Source: Chitinophagales bacterium (GTDB taxonomy: Bacteria > Bacteroidota > Bacteroidia > Chitinophagales > Chitinophagaceae). Taken from it: a stretch of DNA of 64,000 nt. Below are positions 55,584 through 64,000 of the stretch, one piece after another (the stretch's first letter is position 1; the number at the start of each line of letters is the position of its first letter). Where the stretch lies: NCBI GenBank assembly GCA_021323755.1, contig JAJPKJ010000007.1:1-64000 (forward strand), read 5' to 3'. Made by a program: the position numbers and the translations under genes. Below the pieces are notes generated by a model, which saw only the letters and a program-made list of their open reading frames with translations, did no database searches and was not told where the DNA came from.

Positions 55584-56579
55584 TCAGACATCAACATCAT
55601 AATGGATTCCGGCAGCAGCCCGGATTTTATCCAATACCTCCATCAATGATAAGGTATCGGCATGCGTCATGACAGGGCTCTCAGTCAGTCCTTTTCTCAA
55701 ACATTCACCAACATGACTTGCTTCATAATGATATCCAAAACCATCGATCTTCTCAAAGGGAATGATCTGCTTGCTGTCCGGATAATCGGGATAAAATTCT
55801 ATTTCAGCTGCAGGCGAATAAAAACGATGGGTTAACCGAATGCGTGCTTTATCGCCATTGATGTGCGCTTCCGTTGCAAGATTTGAAGAAAAGCTTGAAA
55901 AAATCTGGGCGATCGCCCCATTATTATATTTCAAAGTGGCAGCACATTGTTCATCGACTCCGGTTGAAGACGGGGTCATCGAAGCTTCGATTGCATCAGG
56001 CTTTCCCAAGACAGACATCGCCATGAAAACATTATAGATGCCGATATCGAGCATCGTTCCACCGCCGAGTTTGGGATCGTAGATTCTTGCCGCAATTGGC
56101 TTTTTGGGAATAAACCCAAAATTGACCAGCACGCTCCTGATTTCGCCAAGCTTTCCCGCTTTTATCATTTGCTGAACTACCGCATAATTGGGTAAGAATT
56201 TTGTCCATAGGGCCTCCATCAAAAAAAGATTTTTCTTTTTTGCAGCATCGATCATTTCTTTTGCCTGGCGTTGATTAATAGCAAATGCTTTCTCACACAA
56301 TACTGCTTTTTCATTTTCTATACACAATAAAACGTGCTCATGATGCAATCCATGCGGGGTGGCAACATAAATAACATCGACTTCATGATCATTCACCAAA
56401 TCTTCATAGCTCCCGTAACTGACCCTTGCTGAAAATTTCTTTGCAAATTCATCGGCAACGGGTCTATGTCTTGAACCGACCGCGACCAATTCGGCATCCG
56501 AAACATATTGCAGGTCAGATGCAAATTTTGCGGCAATATTGCCGCAGCCTAGAATTCCCCATCTTATTTTGTTATTCAT
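55584..56579 (-). CDS. Gfo/Idh/MocA-family oxidoreductase
   Basis: 331 aa. N-terminal Rossmann motif WGILGCGNIAAKFASDL, the dinucleotide-proximal CEKAFA (usual EKP has Ala in place of Pro), and a C-terminal alpha/beta domain with GGGTMLDIGIYN, where the catalytic His position is not obvious. The family oxidises or reduces sugars and related compounds using NAD(P). Resembles trans-1,2-dihydrobenzene-1,2-diol or glucose-fructose-type members; substrate unknown. Confidence 0.9.
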   Translation of the reverse strand: MNNKIRWGILGCGNIAAKFASDLQYVSDAELVAVGSRHRPVADEFAKKFSARVSYGSYEDLVNDHEVDVIYVATPHGLHHEHVLLCIENEKAVLCEKAFAINQRQAKEMIDAAKKKNLFLMEALWTKFLPNYAVVQQMIKAGKLGEIRSVLVNFGFIPKKPIAARIYDPKLGGGTMLDIGIYNVFMAMSVLGKPDAIEASMTPSSTGVDEQCAATLKYNNGAIAQIFSSFSSNLATEAHINGDKARIRLTHRFYSPAAEIEFYPDYPDSKQIIPFEKIDGFGYHYEASHVGECLRKGLTESPVMTHADTLSLMEVLDKIRAAAGIHYDVDV

Positions 56580-56688
56580 GCCATTAATTTATAGAAATAA
56601 TTGCAATGAATGATCGTATTCACCGCTGGAAAAAAATATCTTCTTAAATAAAAAAGGTTTAATAAATTAGAGCCACAAAACATTGTTT

Positions 56689-57093
56689 ATGCATCATAGA
56701 AAAATTTTCGCTGGTATTGTATTTATCAGTTTCATTGTATTTGGCATCGCCGCCACAACCCCACCCGCTGAAAATCCAAATAAAAACCTGAAAGTACTGC
56801 CAAAAAATATCAGTCACGAAGATCTGGATAAAATAATGGATGGATTCAAAGAGGCCCTAGGTGTAAAATGTAATTTCTGCCACGCGCCTTCTGCCGATAC
56901 AGCCTCCCATCACCTGGATTTTCCAAGCGATGCAAAACCTGAGAAAGATATTGCTCGTCATATGATGAAGATGACCGCCAAGATCAACAAAAAATATTTC
57001 AGCTTTAACAAAGACGAGGCTGGTAAAATGGTTCAGACCATTAGCTGCATTACTTGCCATCGCGGCAACCCGCATCCGGGAGAAAAGCATTAA
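56689..57093 (+). CDS. Small c-type cytochrome with two CXXCH sites, copy 1
   Basis: 134 aa from the ATG at 56689. A signal anchor (residues about 6-23) is followed by LKVLPKNISHEDLDKIMDGFKEALGVKCNFCHAP and a second site ISCITCHRG. The pattern matches the short cytochromes related to the photosynthetic reaction-centre cytochrome subunit family found in Bacteroidota, which carry haem c on the periplasmic side. The His and Cys of both sites are intact. Electron partners are unknown. Paired with copy 2. Confidence 0.88.
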   Translation: MHHRKIFAGIVFISFIVFGIAATTPPAENPNKNLKVLPKNISHEDLDKIMDGFKEALGVKCNFCHAPSADTASHHLDFPSDAKPEKDIARHMMKMTAKINKKYFSFNKDEAGKMVQTISCITCHRGNPHPGEKH

Positions 57094-57126
57094 TCGCAGT
57101 AAAATATTCATATTAAAAGGTTCAGG

Positions 57127-57534
57127 ATGATGCACGCTGCAAACAAAATTCCTGTAATAGCGATCCTATTATTATTAACCATTACTGGCGCAGCATTGAC
57201 CAAACCCGATTACGATAAAAAATATAAAAATCTAAAAGTACTGGCAAAAAATATTGGCAGCGATGATTTGGAACGAATAATGTACACTTTTGAAAGACAA
57301 CTGGGTGTTACTTGTTTATATTGTCATGTTACTGCAAAAAATGTCACTCCGGAAAAAATGGATTTTGCCAGCGATGAAAAAAAAGAAAAACAAGTGGCGC
57401 GCGAAATGCTCAGGATGACCATTAAGATCAACAAAAAATATTTTGATCTCTCTCTCGATAAAAAGATCATCACTAAACCTGTTATCTGGTGCAGAACCTG
57501 CCATATGGGTTATCCCATTCCGCACATTCAATAA
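57127..57534 (+). CDS. Small c-type cytochrome with two CXXCH sites, copy 2
   Basis: 135 aa with signal anchor and haem sites TCLYCHV and WCRTCHMG. It matches copy 1 in order (KNLKVLAKNIGSDDLERIMYTFERQLGV; REMLRMTIKINKKYF) and lies 33 bp downstream, so a tandem duplication in one operon is likely. The second site is followed by GYPIPHIQ instead of a basic tail. Function as an electron carrier is inferred from the family. Confidence 0.88.
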   Translation: MMHAANKIPVIAILLLLTITGAALTKPDYDKKYKNLKVLAKNIGSDDLERIMYTFERQLGVTCLYCHVTAKNVTPEKMDFASDEKKEKQVAREMLRMTIKINKKYFDLSLDKKIITKPVIWCRTCHMGYPIPHIQ

Positions 57535-57568
57535 ATATTTTTTATAAACAATTTAGGGTATCAATACA

Positions 57569-60500
57569 TTATTGCTTGAATAATTTTTGTTCATACACAT
57601 TTGATACGGTTGTTATTTTAATGATATAAACCCCGGCTGCAAGGTTTGCTGCCGCAACACCAATAACCGATGAACCATTATTATTGGCAATGTGCCTGAT
57701 GGTGTTGCCCGAAACATCAACAATTGAAATTTCTTTTATCTCTTCTTTGCCTGCTGTTACGGTGAAATAAGAACTTGCCGGATTGGGAAATACCTGCGGT
57801 GCTAACTGATTTCCGAAATTTACAGTAATGATATTTGAATAGGAAATAGCTCCATCCAGATCGACCATTTTAAGGCGGTAGAAATTGTATCCATTATTGG
57901 GATGATAATCATCAGCAGAATAATTATGAATAATGCTGCTGTTGCCCGCTGCATTGACCTGCTCGAATGTGGTAAAGCCAATGCCATCATCACTTCTTTG
58001 CACATCAAAATATTTGCTATTGATTTCCGAAGAAGTAGCCCAATGCAAAGCGGTATATTGGTTATTGACATTGCTTCCGGTAAAGCTGATTATTTTAACA
58101 GGCAATGCCCCGCTTATTTCTGCATAGTTTGCAATCGTTGCCGTTGATAATATAGCATTATTATCGCTTGTTACAGCCATACCAACATAAGCAGTTGCAT
58201 TTCCGAATCCAAGATCTACTGTGGTGCCAATCTGTATCCATGAATTTTGCTGACCGGTTGCCGAAATATAAGCCGTGTATTGCGTTCCGCTTTTATTTAA
58301 CGCAACCCAATAGGGCGCACTAATACTTGGAATGGTAATTACGGTCGTCGGTCCCCCGGAACTGCTCCGGTACTCAAAGACAATTCCGCTGCTATTTGTT
58401 GTTCCGATAAAAGCAAAACGCGAGGTATTACTTACGCTGTCTCTGAACATGAGCCCCGCTTTATTGGCGGCATTGGAAGCATCCTGTGTCAATACCTCAG
58501 CCACCACATGTTCGTCGCCGGTTAAATTGGTGAATGCATATTGAAACTCATCAGCATTACCCCCAATATCATTCCCTGAGCCCTGTATTGTATAAATGCC
58601 ATTATTCAAACAGGAAGAACCCGTTACTCCAATATCGCCAATGTCGGCACTAAAATATCTCGTGGGCAATGAACCGCAAGGTGCGGTGCAGTTACTTGTT
58701 GTGAAAGTGCTTGCCGCAACCGCGCTTGAACCTGCGGCGCAGACCGCTTGAACCTGGTAAGTATATCCGGTGTTGCAGGTGAGGGCAGAAATATCAATTG
58801 AAGTTGAAGTTGTTGATCTGGTTATCCAACTGCTCACCAGCGATGTTTTGTATTGAATCGTATAACTTACAGCGCCGGAAACAGCCTGCCAGCCTAAGGT
58901 CGCGGTATTTTGAGTAATGTTCGAAACAGACAGGTTTGCCGGCGTAGAACAGGTGTTTGTTAATTGTCCGTACACTTCCAATTCATTAATAACATAACCA
59001 CTGCTGGAGCTGTTGCGTGTAACGCCCTGCATCCTGATATATTGATAACTGACATTAGCAAGTGTCACCACGTTTGTCGTCGAAGTATTTCCTGTAAAAG
59101 AATAAAGGGTAGTAAAAGTAGTACCATCATTGGAACCCTCTATGTTATAGGCTTTGCCATAATTAGCACCCCAGTAAATCACTACCTTACATATATCATA
59201 TTTTGCGCCCAGGTTTACCGTAATAAAAGCTCCATCGCCGCCTGAACTCTTGGAGGACCAGCTGGTTGATTGATTACCATCGAATGCATTAGCCGCACTG
59301 CTTCCGGTTGCCGTTGATGAAGCGGCGTAAGTGGCATTGCTATTGCTAACCGATGATGCCACGTTCGGATAGGCATTACAAGTTGTGTTATTGGTCAATC
59401 CATAAACCATCAGCTGGTTGGAAAAAGTATTCACATATACTTTACCGTTAGCGATGGTCGGGCAATTCATTTTAGAAAAATTTCCAAGATTATCTGCCGG
59501 GTTAATGGTGGAATTCCACAATTCTGTAGTAACATCATCTGCGCGTACAGCGCGCAATACACCAGGACAGGTTTGCTGATTCGCATTACACCCATTTATC
59601 GCATGCGTTATCCATAATATAGCAGAAGAAGGGTCTGTTCCATTTGAAGAGACGGACATATAAGCGCCCGAAATTCCCGTTGGACCACTAACGCTACTAC
59701 TGACGGGAGACCCCAATGAGTTTGTTCCCACTTTGTAGGATTGCAAGAGTGTATTTTCAGAAAATTGGTAAACATATTGATTGGTGGCTCCGCCAAAATA
59801 GGCAAACGAAGCATGCATTTGCGCATTGGAGGAAATGGAGATTTCCTGCATTGCCTGGTCCGCAGTTGAGCTATAGCCGCCAAGGTTTGTGGTGTTAAGC
59901 AAATAAATAAATTTTCCCTTGACAGCTGTCATTACCATATTTGTATTGGGTATAAGTAAAACCTGGATTGGAAAATCAAGATCAGCACTGTTATACAACA
60001 AATAATCTGTGGGTGTAAAAAAACTACTCACTTTCAATGAGGTTGCCGTATTATCAAAAGTATTGGGCGTGAGTTTAACAACACTCTCGCCTCTGTTCAC
60101 GGTATCACTGGGCAGATCGGTGAACCCATCTGCGTCATCGTATGCATTGCCGGTTGTAAAATATAAATTACCGGCCGCATCTACCGCAGGCGCTGCCCCA
60201 CTCATCCATATACCACCTCTGCCATCATTGGGAGTAGATATATATCCCATTTTTAATTGAAGTGATGATGCATCATATCCTATTATCCATCCATGCGCCG
60301 GATTCCAGTCGCAGTGGGCGGAGAAAGAAATGTAAACAATGCCATTGGAAAGAACCAATCCACCACGATTGAATTGTCTTCTTGGGTCAAATCCAATTCT
60401 TCCCCCTACATTACCATCTCCTACGCCGGCAAGGGTGTCAATTATTTCAACCGGGCTATTGGCTTTTTCTGAACCTGTGCCTAGGTCAATCGCATGTAAA

Positions 60501-61090
60501 TATTGATGAAAGCCTGTTGTGGTATATGTGTATTCTTCATTGGGAACACTATTATTCCAGGTATGATTATCTTCTACGGTTGGGTCGACAGTCTTTGTGA
60601 CAAAATACATTGTACTTGAAGATTTATCAATTACCGGCGTACCAATGATTCCAATATTGCTTGAAAAATCATTATAAGATCCGCCACATAATCCCGGGTG
60701 CATATCGTTTTTTGTTGGCGGACGATAACCGGAAGGCGTGTAATTTTTCTGCCAGTAGGCATTTATGCTGCCATCATCGGCATCAAAAGCATAGATGGTA
60801 TTATTAACGGTACAGACAAAAACGATATTCCGGGAACCCACAGAGGGAATGCTCACTCCACTGGCCACCAATGGTTGCGCATAAACCTGGTCATCTACAG
60901 GCCTGGAATATAAAATGCCAAATGTCCCTGAGTTTACATTAGCTGTACTAAGCGCTGTTTCCTGTTTATTCCAACCGGTTCGCCCAAGATCATTATGCTG
61001 CATAAGTACGTCTGTTTGCGCTTGAACAACAGAAATGCATAAAGCAAAACAAACACAGAACAGGATTCTGCAAATAATAAGACGGTTCAT
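57569..61090 (-). CDS. Large T9SS-secreted multidomain surface protein
   Basis: 1173 aa from the ATG at 61090. Order: signal peptide; a PQQ/quinoprotein-like beta-propeller region (about 25-560; NTIYAFDADDGSINAYWQ); an F5/8 type C (discoidin) domain (about 570-708; AANAFDGNQSTSWSS, ELEVYG); a fibronectin III domain (about 710-800); a laminin-G/DUF1349-like sandwich (about 805-995); and a T9SS C-terminal sorting domain (about 1095-1173; VFPNPASSYFTV ... GVYIIKI). Likely binds surface glycans; any enzyme activity is unproved. Confidence 0.9.
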   Translation of the reverse strand: MNRLIICRILFCVCFALCISVVQAQTDVLMQHNDLGRTGWNKQETALSTANVNSGTFGILYSRPVDDQVYAQPLVASGVSIPSVGSRNIVFVCTVNNTIYAFDADDGSINAYWQKNYTPSGYRPPTKNDMHPGLCGGSYNDFSSNIGIIGTPVIDKSSSTMYFVTKTVDPTVEDNHTWNNSVPNEEYTYTTTGFHQYLHAIDLGTGSEKANSPVEIIDTLAGVGDGNVGGRIGFDPRRQFNRGGLVLSNGIVYISFSAHCDWNPAHGWIIGYDASSLQLKMGYISTPNDGRGGIWMSGAAPAVDAAGNLYFTTGNAYDDADGFTDLPSDTVNRGESVVKLTPNTFDNTATSLKVSSFFTPTDYLLYNSADLDFPIQVLLIPNTNMVMTAVKGKFIYLLNTTNLGGYSSTADQAMQEISISSNAQMHASFAYFGGATNQYVYQFSENTLLQSYKVGTNSLGSPVSSSVSGPTGISGAYMSVSSNGTDPSSAILWITHAINGCNANQQTCPGVLRAVRADDVTTELWNSTINPADNLGNFSKMNCPTIANGKVYVNTFSNQLMVYGLTNNTTCNAYPNVASSVSNSNATYAASSTATGSSAANAFDGNQSTSWSSKSSGGDGAFITVNLGAKYDICKVVIYWGANYGKAYNIEGSNDGTTFTTLYSFTGNTSTTNVVTLANVSYQYIRMQGVTRNSSSSGYVINELEVYGQLTNTCSTPANLSVSNITQNTATLGWQAVSGAVSYTIQYKTSLVSSWITRSTTSTSIDISALTCNTGYTYQVQAVCAAGSSAVAASTFTTSNCTAPCGSLPTRYFSADIGDIGVTGSSCLNNGIYTIQGSGNDIGGNADEFQYAFTNLTGDEHVVAEVLTQDASNAANKAGLMFRDSVSNTSRFAFIGTTNSSGIVFEYRSSSGGPTTVITIPSISAPYWVALNKSGTQYTAYISATGQQNSWIQIGTTVDLGFGNATAYVGMAVTSDNNAILSTATIANYAEISGALPVKIISFTGSNVNNQYTALHWATSSEINSKYFDVQRSDDGIGFTTFEQVNAAGNSSIIHNYSADDYHPNNGYNFYRLKMVDLDGAISYSNIITVNFGNQLAPQVFPNPASSYFTVTAGKEEIKEISIVDVSGNTIRHIANNNGSSVIGVAAANLAAGVYIIKITTVSNVYEQKLFKQ

Positions 61091-61325
61091 AACATCTGCA
61101 TTAATTTGGTTTAAATACAAACAGAATTAGCTACTGACTTCATTAAAAACGTAACAGTAAAAAAGGGATAAGCAGGTTCTATATAGGATTACAAAAGGTT
61201 TTGCGTAGGAGAAATAAAAATAAAAATTTATTTGCGACAAACAAAATTAATAACAAATCAAAATGGGGCTTTTAAACAACACTTTTTCTTTGATATTCGC
61301 TTTTATTCATTCAATTTTAATCTTT

Positions 61326-61333
61326 TACTTTTG
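61326..61333 (+). promoter_or_regulatory. -7 element upstream of gnd
   Basis: TACTTTTG, a TAnnTTTG match 18 nt before the gnd ATG. No matching -33 TTTG at 19-20 nt was seen. The rest of the 260-bp gap upstream is AT-rich with nothing recognised. Confidence 0.5.
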
Positions 61334-61351
61334 TCTGTATATTAAATAAAC

Positions 61352-62770
61352 ATGGCAAACAATTTATTCGATTTTGGAATGATTGGTCTCGGTGTAATGG
61401 GGCGCAATCTTTTACTGAATATGGCCGACCATGGATTTCGTGCAATTGGATTTGATAAAGATGTTCAAAAAGGCGCAGCCCTTGAATCTTCGGCCACACC
61501 CAACACGGTTGTAAAAGGAGTAAGCACGCTGGCAGAGATGATAAAACTTTTAGAACCTCCGCGCAAACTGATGATGCTTGTTCCTGCCGGTAAACCAGTT
61601 GATGATGTTATTAATGATCTGCTTCCACTTTTAGAGAACGGAGATATTGTAATTGATGGCGGCAACTCGCATTATACGGACACATTGAGAAGATTAAATT
61701 TCCTGAAAGACAAAGGCATCCATTTCATGGGCGTTGGGATCTCAGGCGGCGAACAAGGTGCTAGAACAGGTCCTAGCATTATGCCCGGCGGAGATCCTGC
61801 AGCATATGAACAGGTTAAACCGATACTCGAAGCTGTTGCTGCAAAAGTAAATGGAAGCCCCTGCGTCGCGCATTTGGGGAAACTTGCTGCTGGCCATTAT
61901 GTAAAAATGGTTCATAACGGGATCGAGTATGCGATAATGCAACTTATCAGCGAGACCTACGATCTGTTACATCGTGGATTGGGATTGAATAATGATGAAC
62001 TGCACAAAGTGTATAAAAACTGGAATGAAGATGAACTGCAATCTTTTTTGATTGAAATAACTGCAGATATTTTTTTGCAGCAGGATGATAAGACTGATAA
62101 TCGTTTGGTTGATATGATTCTTGACAAAGCCGGTTCAAAAGGAACCGGGAAATGGACTTCGCAGGATGCAATGGACCTTCCGGTTTCGGTTCCTGTTATT
62201 GATATGGCTGTTGCCATGCGGGATCTTTCTACTTATAAGGAAGAAAGAATTCAGGCTGCTGCGTTATACAAAACAGCGAAAACACATATTGATGTTCCGC
62301 AAGAGGTTTTTATACAACAATTGGAAGACGCATTATATTTTGCAACAATCATCTGCTATGCACAAGGATTAGCTATGTTACAAAAGGCTTCGTCCGAACT
62401 CAATATGGATATTCCTTTGCCTGAAGTAGTTCGTGTCTGGCGCGGCGGCTGTATCATTCGTTCTTCATTACTCGAAACTTTTTATACTGCATTTAAAACA
62501 AACCCTACGCTGCCGAATTTGTTACTGGATAATAATATTGCGCAACTGCTCCATGCAAAAAGACAGCACATGCGTAATATCATTATGCACGCTGCACAAA
62601 CAGGTTATGCGATTTCCGGCCTGATGGCCTCGCTTGGATATTTTGATGCGTACAGAAGTGAGCATTTACCAACAAATCTAATCCAGGCACAACGCGATTA
62701 TTTCGGTGCACATACTTACCAGCGAGTTGATATGCCCGGAACATTTCATACAGAATGGAAAAGCAATTAA
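61352..62770 (+). CDS. gnd: 6-phosphogluconate dehydrogenase (decarboxylating)
   Basis: 472 aa. NADP motif MIGLGVMGRNLLLNMADHG, substrate-binding VGISGGEQGARTGPSIMPGG, catalytic Lys/Asn in HYVKMVHNGIEY, and C-terminal RAGxIIR-like WRGGCIIRS and LIQAQRDYFGAHTYQR. It converts 6-phosphogluconate to ribulose 5-phosphate with NADPH. zwf follows after one small gene, forming the oxidative pentose phosphate module. Confidence 0.97.
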   Translation: MANNLFDFGMIGLGVMGRNLLLNMADHGFRAIGFDKDVQKGAALESSATPNTVVKGVSTLAEMIKLLEPPRKLMMLVPAGKPVDDVINDLLPLLENGDIVIDGGNSHYTDTLRRLNFLKDKGIHFMGVGISGGEQGARTGPSIMPGGDPAAYEQVKPILEAVAAKVNGSPCVAHLGKLAAGHYVKMVHNGIEYAIMQLISETYDLLHRGLGLNNDELHKVYKNWNEDELQSFLIEITADIFLQQDDKTDNRLVDMILDKAGSKGTGKWTSQDAMDLPVSVPVIDMAVAMRDLSTYKEERIQAAALYKTAKTHIDVPQEVFIQQLEDALYFATIICYAQGLAMLQKASSELNMDIPLPEVVRVWRGGCIIRSSLLETFYTAFKTNPTLPNLLLDNNIAQLLHAKRQHMRNIIMHAAQTGYAISGLMASLGYFDAYRSEHLPTNLIQAQRDYFGAHTYQRVDMPGTFHTEWKSN

Positions 62771-62845
62771 ACGATTCGTTAATTAAGAACTAAAAGAGCA
62801 ATCTGTAATTTTTAATTTCTTTTTTTACATTCTAAAATAATTTTT

Positions 62846-63193
62846 ATGAAAAAGAAATTAGCTTACACTTTTACATTGATGTTTATTTTGACTGGTGCCT
62901 GCATAGCTCAGGAAAAAATCGAAAAATATTGTGAGGTGTCTGTTAGAGAAGGCTTATTTCATAAAGTCTGGGTGGATCTGGGAAGTGCGGGTATTTCATT
63001 TAAAGACAGTTCAATGACTCAAAACTTATCAAAGATCAAAAGCCTCAAGAATGTTGTTGACGTTCTGGATTATATGAATAAGATTGGCTGGCATTTTGAA
63101 TCCTCTTTGTATGATCGTTCAAATGAAAAAAAAATATTTTACTTCAAGAAAACTTTCGATAAATCTGAGCTCATTGCGGGGAACGAAAATTAA
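62846..63193 (+). CDS. Small secreted protein of unknown function between gnd and zwf
   Basis: 115 aa with a signal peptide (cleavage near CIAQ). The mature part is EKIEKYCEVSVREGLFHKVWVDLGSA ... NVVDVLDYMNKIGWHFESSLY, a compact alpha/beta pattern seen in short Bacteroidota hypothetical proteins. The gene is 75 bp after gnd and 15 bp before zwf, so it probably shares the zwf transcript, but the exported product has no obvious tie to the cytosolic pathway. Confidence 0.75.
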   Translation: MKKKLAYTFTLMFILTGACIAQEKIEKYCEVSVREGLFHKVWVDLGSAGISFKDSSMTQNLSKIKSLKNVVDVLDYMNKIGWHFESSLYDRSNEKKIFYFKKTFDKSELIAGNEN

Positions 63194-63208
63194 AATCTTT
63201 ACATAATC

Positions 63209-64000
63209 ATGCAAAATCACAAAATACCTCCTGCTTCTGTATTGTTTATTTTCGGTGGAAGCGGCGATTTAAATTATCGCAAACTTTGTCCTGCCTTGTA
63301 TAATCTATTTATTGACGAATGGATGCCGGAAAAATTTTCCATCATTGGCATCGGAAGAACAGAATATTCTGATGACAGTTACCGCGAGCGGTTGCTCGAT
63401 GGGATTAAACAATTCAGCAGAAGAAAAGATGAACAGAATGGAAAATGGGCAGATTTTTCTCAGCACGTTTCGTATTTGCAAATGGACGCAGAAAAAGATG
63501 AGGAGTACAAAAAAATCGCAGACATTGTAAAAACCAAGGAAAAGGAGTTCGGCGTTCATCCCAATGTGATTTTCTATATGGCCGTTGCACCGCAACTTGT
63601 TCCGGATATTGCAAAAAAATTAGGCCCCCTGGAACTCTGTTCGGATTCAAAATGCACCCGCATTGTCGTAGAAAAGCCGTTCGGGCATGATCTGCAGAGC
63701 GCTCATGACCTGAATGCATTATTAAAAAGCATGTTCAAAGAATGCCAGATATATCGCATCGATCATTATCTGGGAAAGGAAACGGTGCAAAACATTCTCG
63801 CATTACGTTTTGCCAATGCATTATTCGAACCGATATGGAACAGAAATTATATTGAGTTTGTACAGATAACCGCTGCCGAGACCGTTGGTGTGGAAGGCCG
63901 CGGAGGCTATTATGAAACTTCCGGCGCATTGCGCGATATGGTGCAAAATCATATTCTGCAATTGATATGTATGATCGCAATGGAAGCCCCCGTTTCATTC
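63209..64000 (+). CDS. zwf: Glucose-6-phosphate 1-dehydrogenase, N-terminal 264 codons (runs off the window)
   Basis: Open frame from the ATG at 63209 to the window end, missing from the ORF track because no stop is reached. Motifs: [21 protein letters not shown] (usual GASGDL has Gly in place of Ala), [20 protein letters not shown] (catalytic His), and [11 protein letters not shown]. It oxidises glucose 6-phosphate to 6-phosphogluconolactone. About half the protein is present. Frame is intact to the edge. Confidence 0.95.
   Translation, partial: MQNHKIPPASVLFIFGGSGDLNYRKLCPALYNLFIDEWMPEKFSIIGIGRTEYSDDSYRERLLDGIKQFSRRKDEQNGKWADFSQHVSYLQMDAEKDEEYKKIADIVKTKEKEFGVHPNVIFYMAVAPQLVPDIAKKLGPLELCSDSKCTRIVVEKPFGHDLQSAHDLNALLKSMFKECQIYRIDHYLGKETVQNILALRFANALFEPIWNRNYIEFVQITAAETVGVEGRGGYYETSGALRDMVQNHILQLICMIAMEAPVSF

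Overview
The window looks like chromosomal DNA from a Bacteroidota species, most likely of the Chitinophagaceae/Chitinophagales. The evidence is a very large protein ending in a type IX secretion (T9SS) sorting domain, many lipoproteins, an S46 dipeptidyl-peptidase, tandem fasciclin lipoproteins, a bacterial GH3 acyl-adenylating enzyme, an LptB/LptC set, low GC, absence of strong Shine-Dalgarno sites, and repeated TAnnTTTG promoter elements (the Bacteroidota -7 motif), three of them paired with a TTTG -33 element at a 19-20 nt spacer. Gene density is high and most genes are ordinary core genes.

Layout. 1-1.16 kb is a scarred edge: the tail and terminal repeat of an IS3-like element, a small secreted protein, a 5'-truncated MacB/FtsX permease remnant and a tRNA-Arg(CCT). 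1.2-16.3 kb holds a VOC protein, a TPR membrane protein, a sigma-54 response regulator with a REC-Hpt protein, a single-chain UvrD helicase/iron-staple nuclease, recR, a glycosyltransferase, meaB, a coaX-lptC pair, an AlkA-like glycosylase and mnmD. 16.3-24.3 kb (mostly minus strand) holds two fasciclin lipoproteins, cysS, an EEP-family hydrolase, a catalytically dead plus an active rhomboid, and rlmD. 24.4-35.2 kb holds a TlpA-like/PpiC pair, metF, lptB, GH3, a membrane protein, a PhyH oxygenase, fabG and carbonic anhydrase. 35.3-42.6 kb (minus) holds a second HhH-GPD glycosylase, a crotonase, a PLP decarboxylase, asd, an M13 peptidase and a PfkB kinase. 42.7-48.4 kb is a phenylacetate degradation block: tetR, paaE, paaABCD and paaG, followed by an MFS pump. 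49.9-61.1 kb holds cell-surface and exported proteins (two collagen-like lipoproteins, DPP7-like S46 peptidase, two small multi-CXXCH cytochromes, the 1173-aa T9SS protein) plus obgE. 61.3-64 kb starts the oxidative pentose phosphate genes gnd and zwf (cut by the window end).

The most interesting signal is regulatory rather than a protein system. Upstream of asd (minus strand, 39.26-39.42 kb) there is a textbook promoter, a 20-codon ORF whose first 16 residues contain 11 Met/Ile/Thr/Lys (the end products of the aspartate pathway), then an antiterminator/terminator pair in which the last codons of the ORF can pair with the terminator's 5' arm. This has the full geometry of ribosome-mediated transcription attenuation sensing the aspartate family of amino acids. 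Second, two copies of a 14-bp palindrome CTAAC-N4-GTTAG sit on the promoters of the tetR gene and of paaA, defining a probable PaaR-type regulon. Third, several start codons lie only 4-6 nt after a TAnnTTTG element, which suggests leaderless transcripts.

All functional calls come from reading the translated sequences and motifs; no database search was run.
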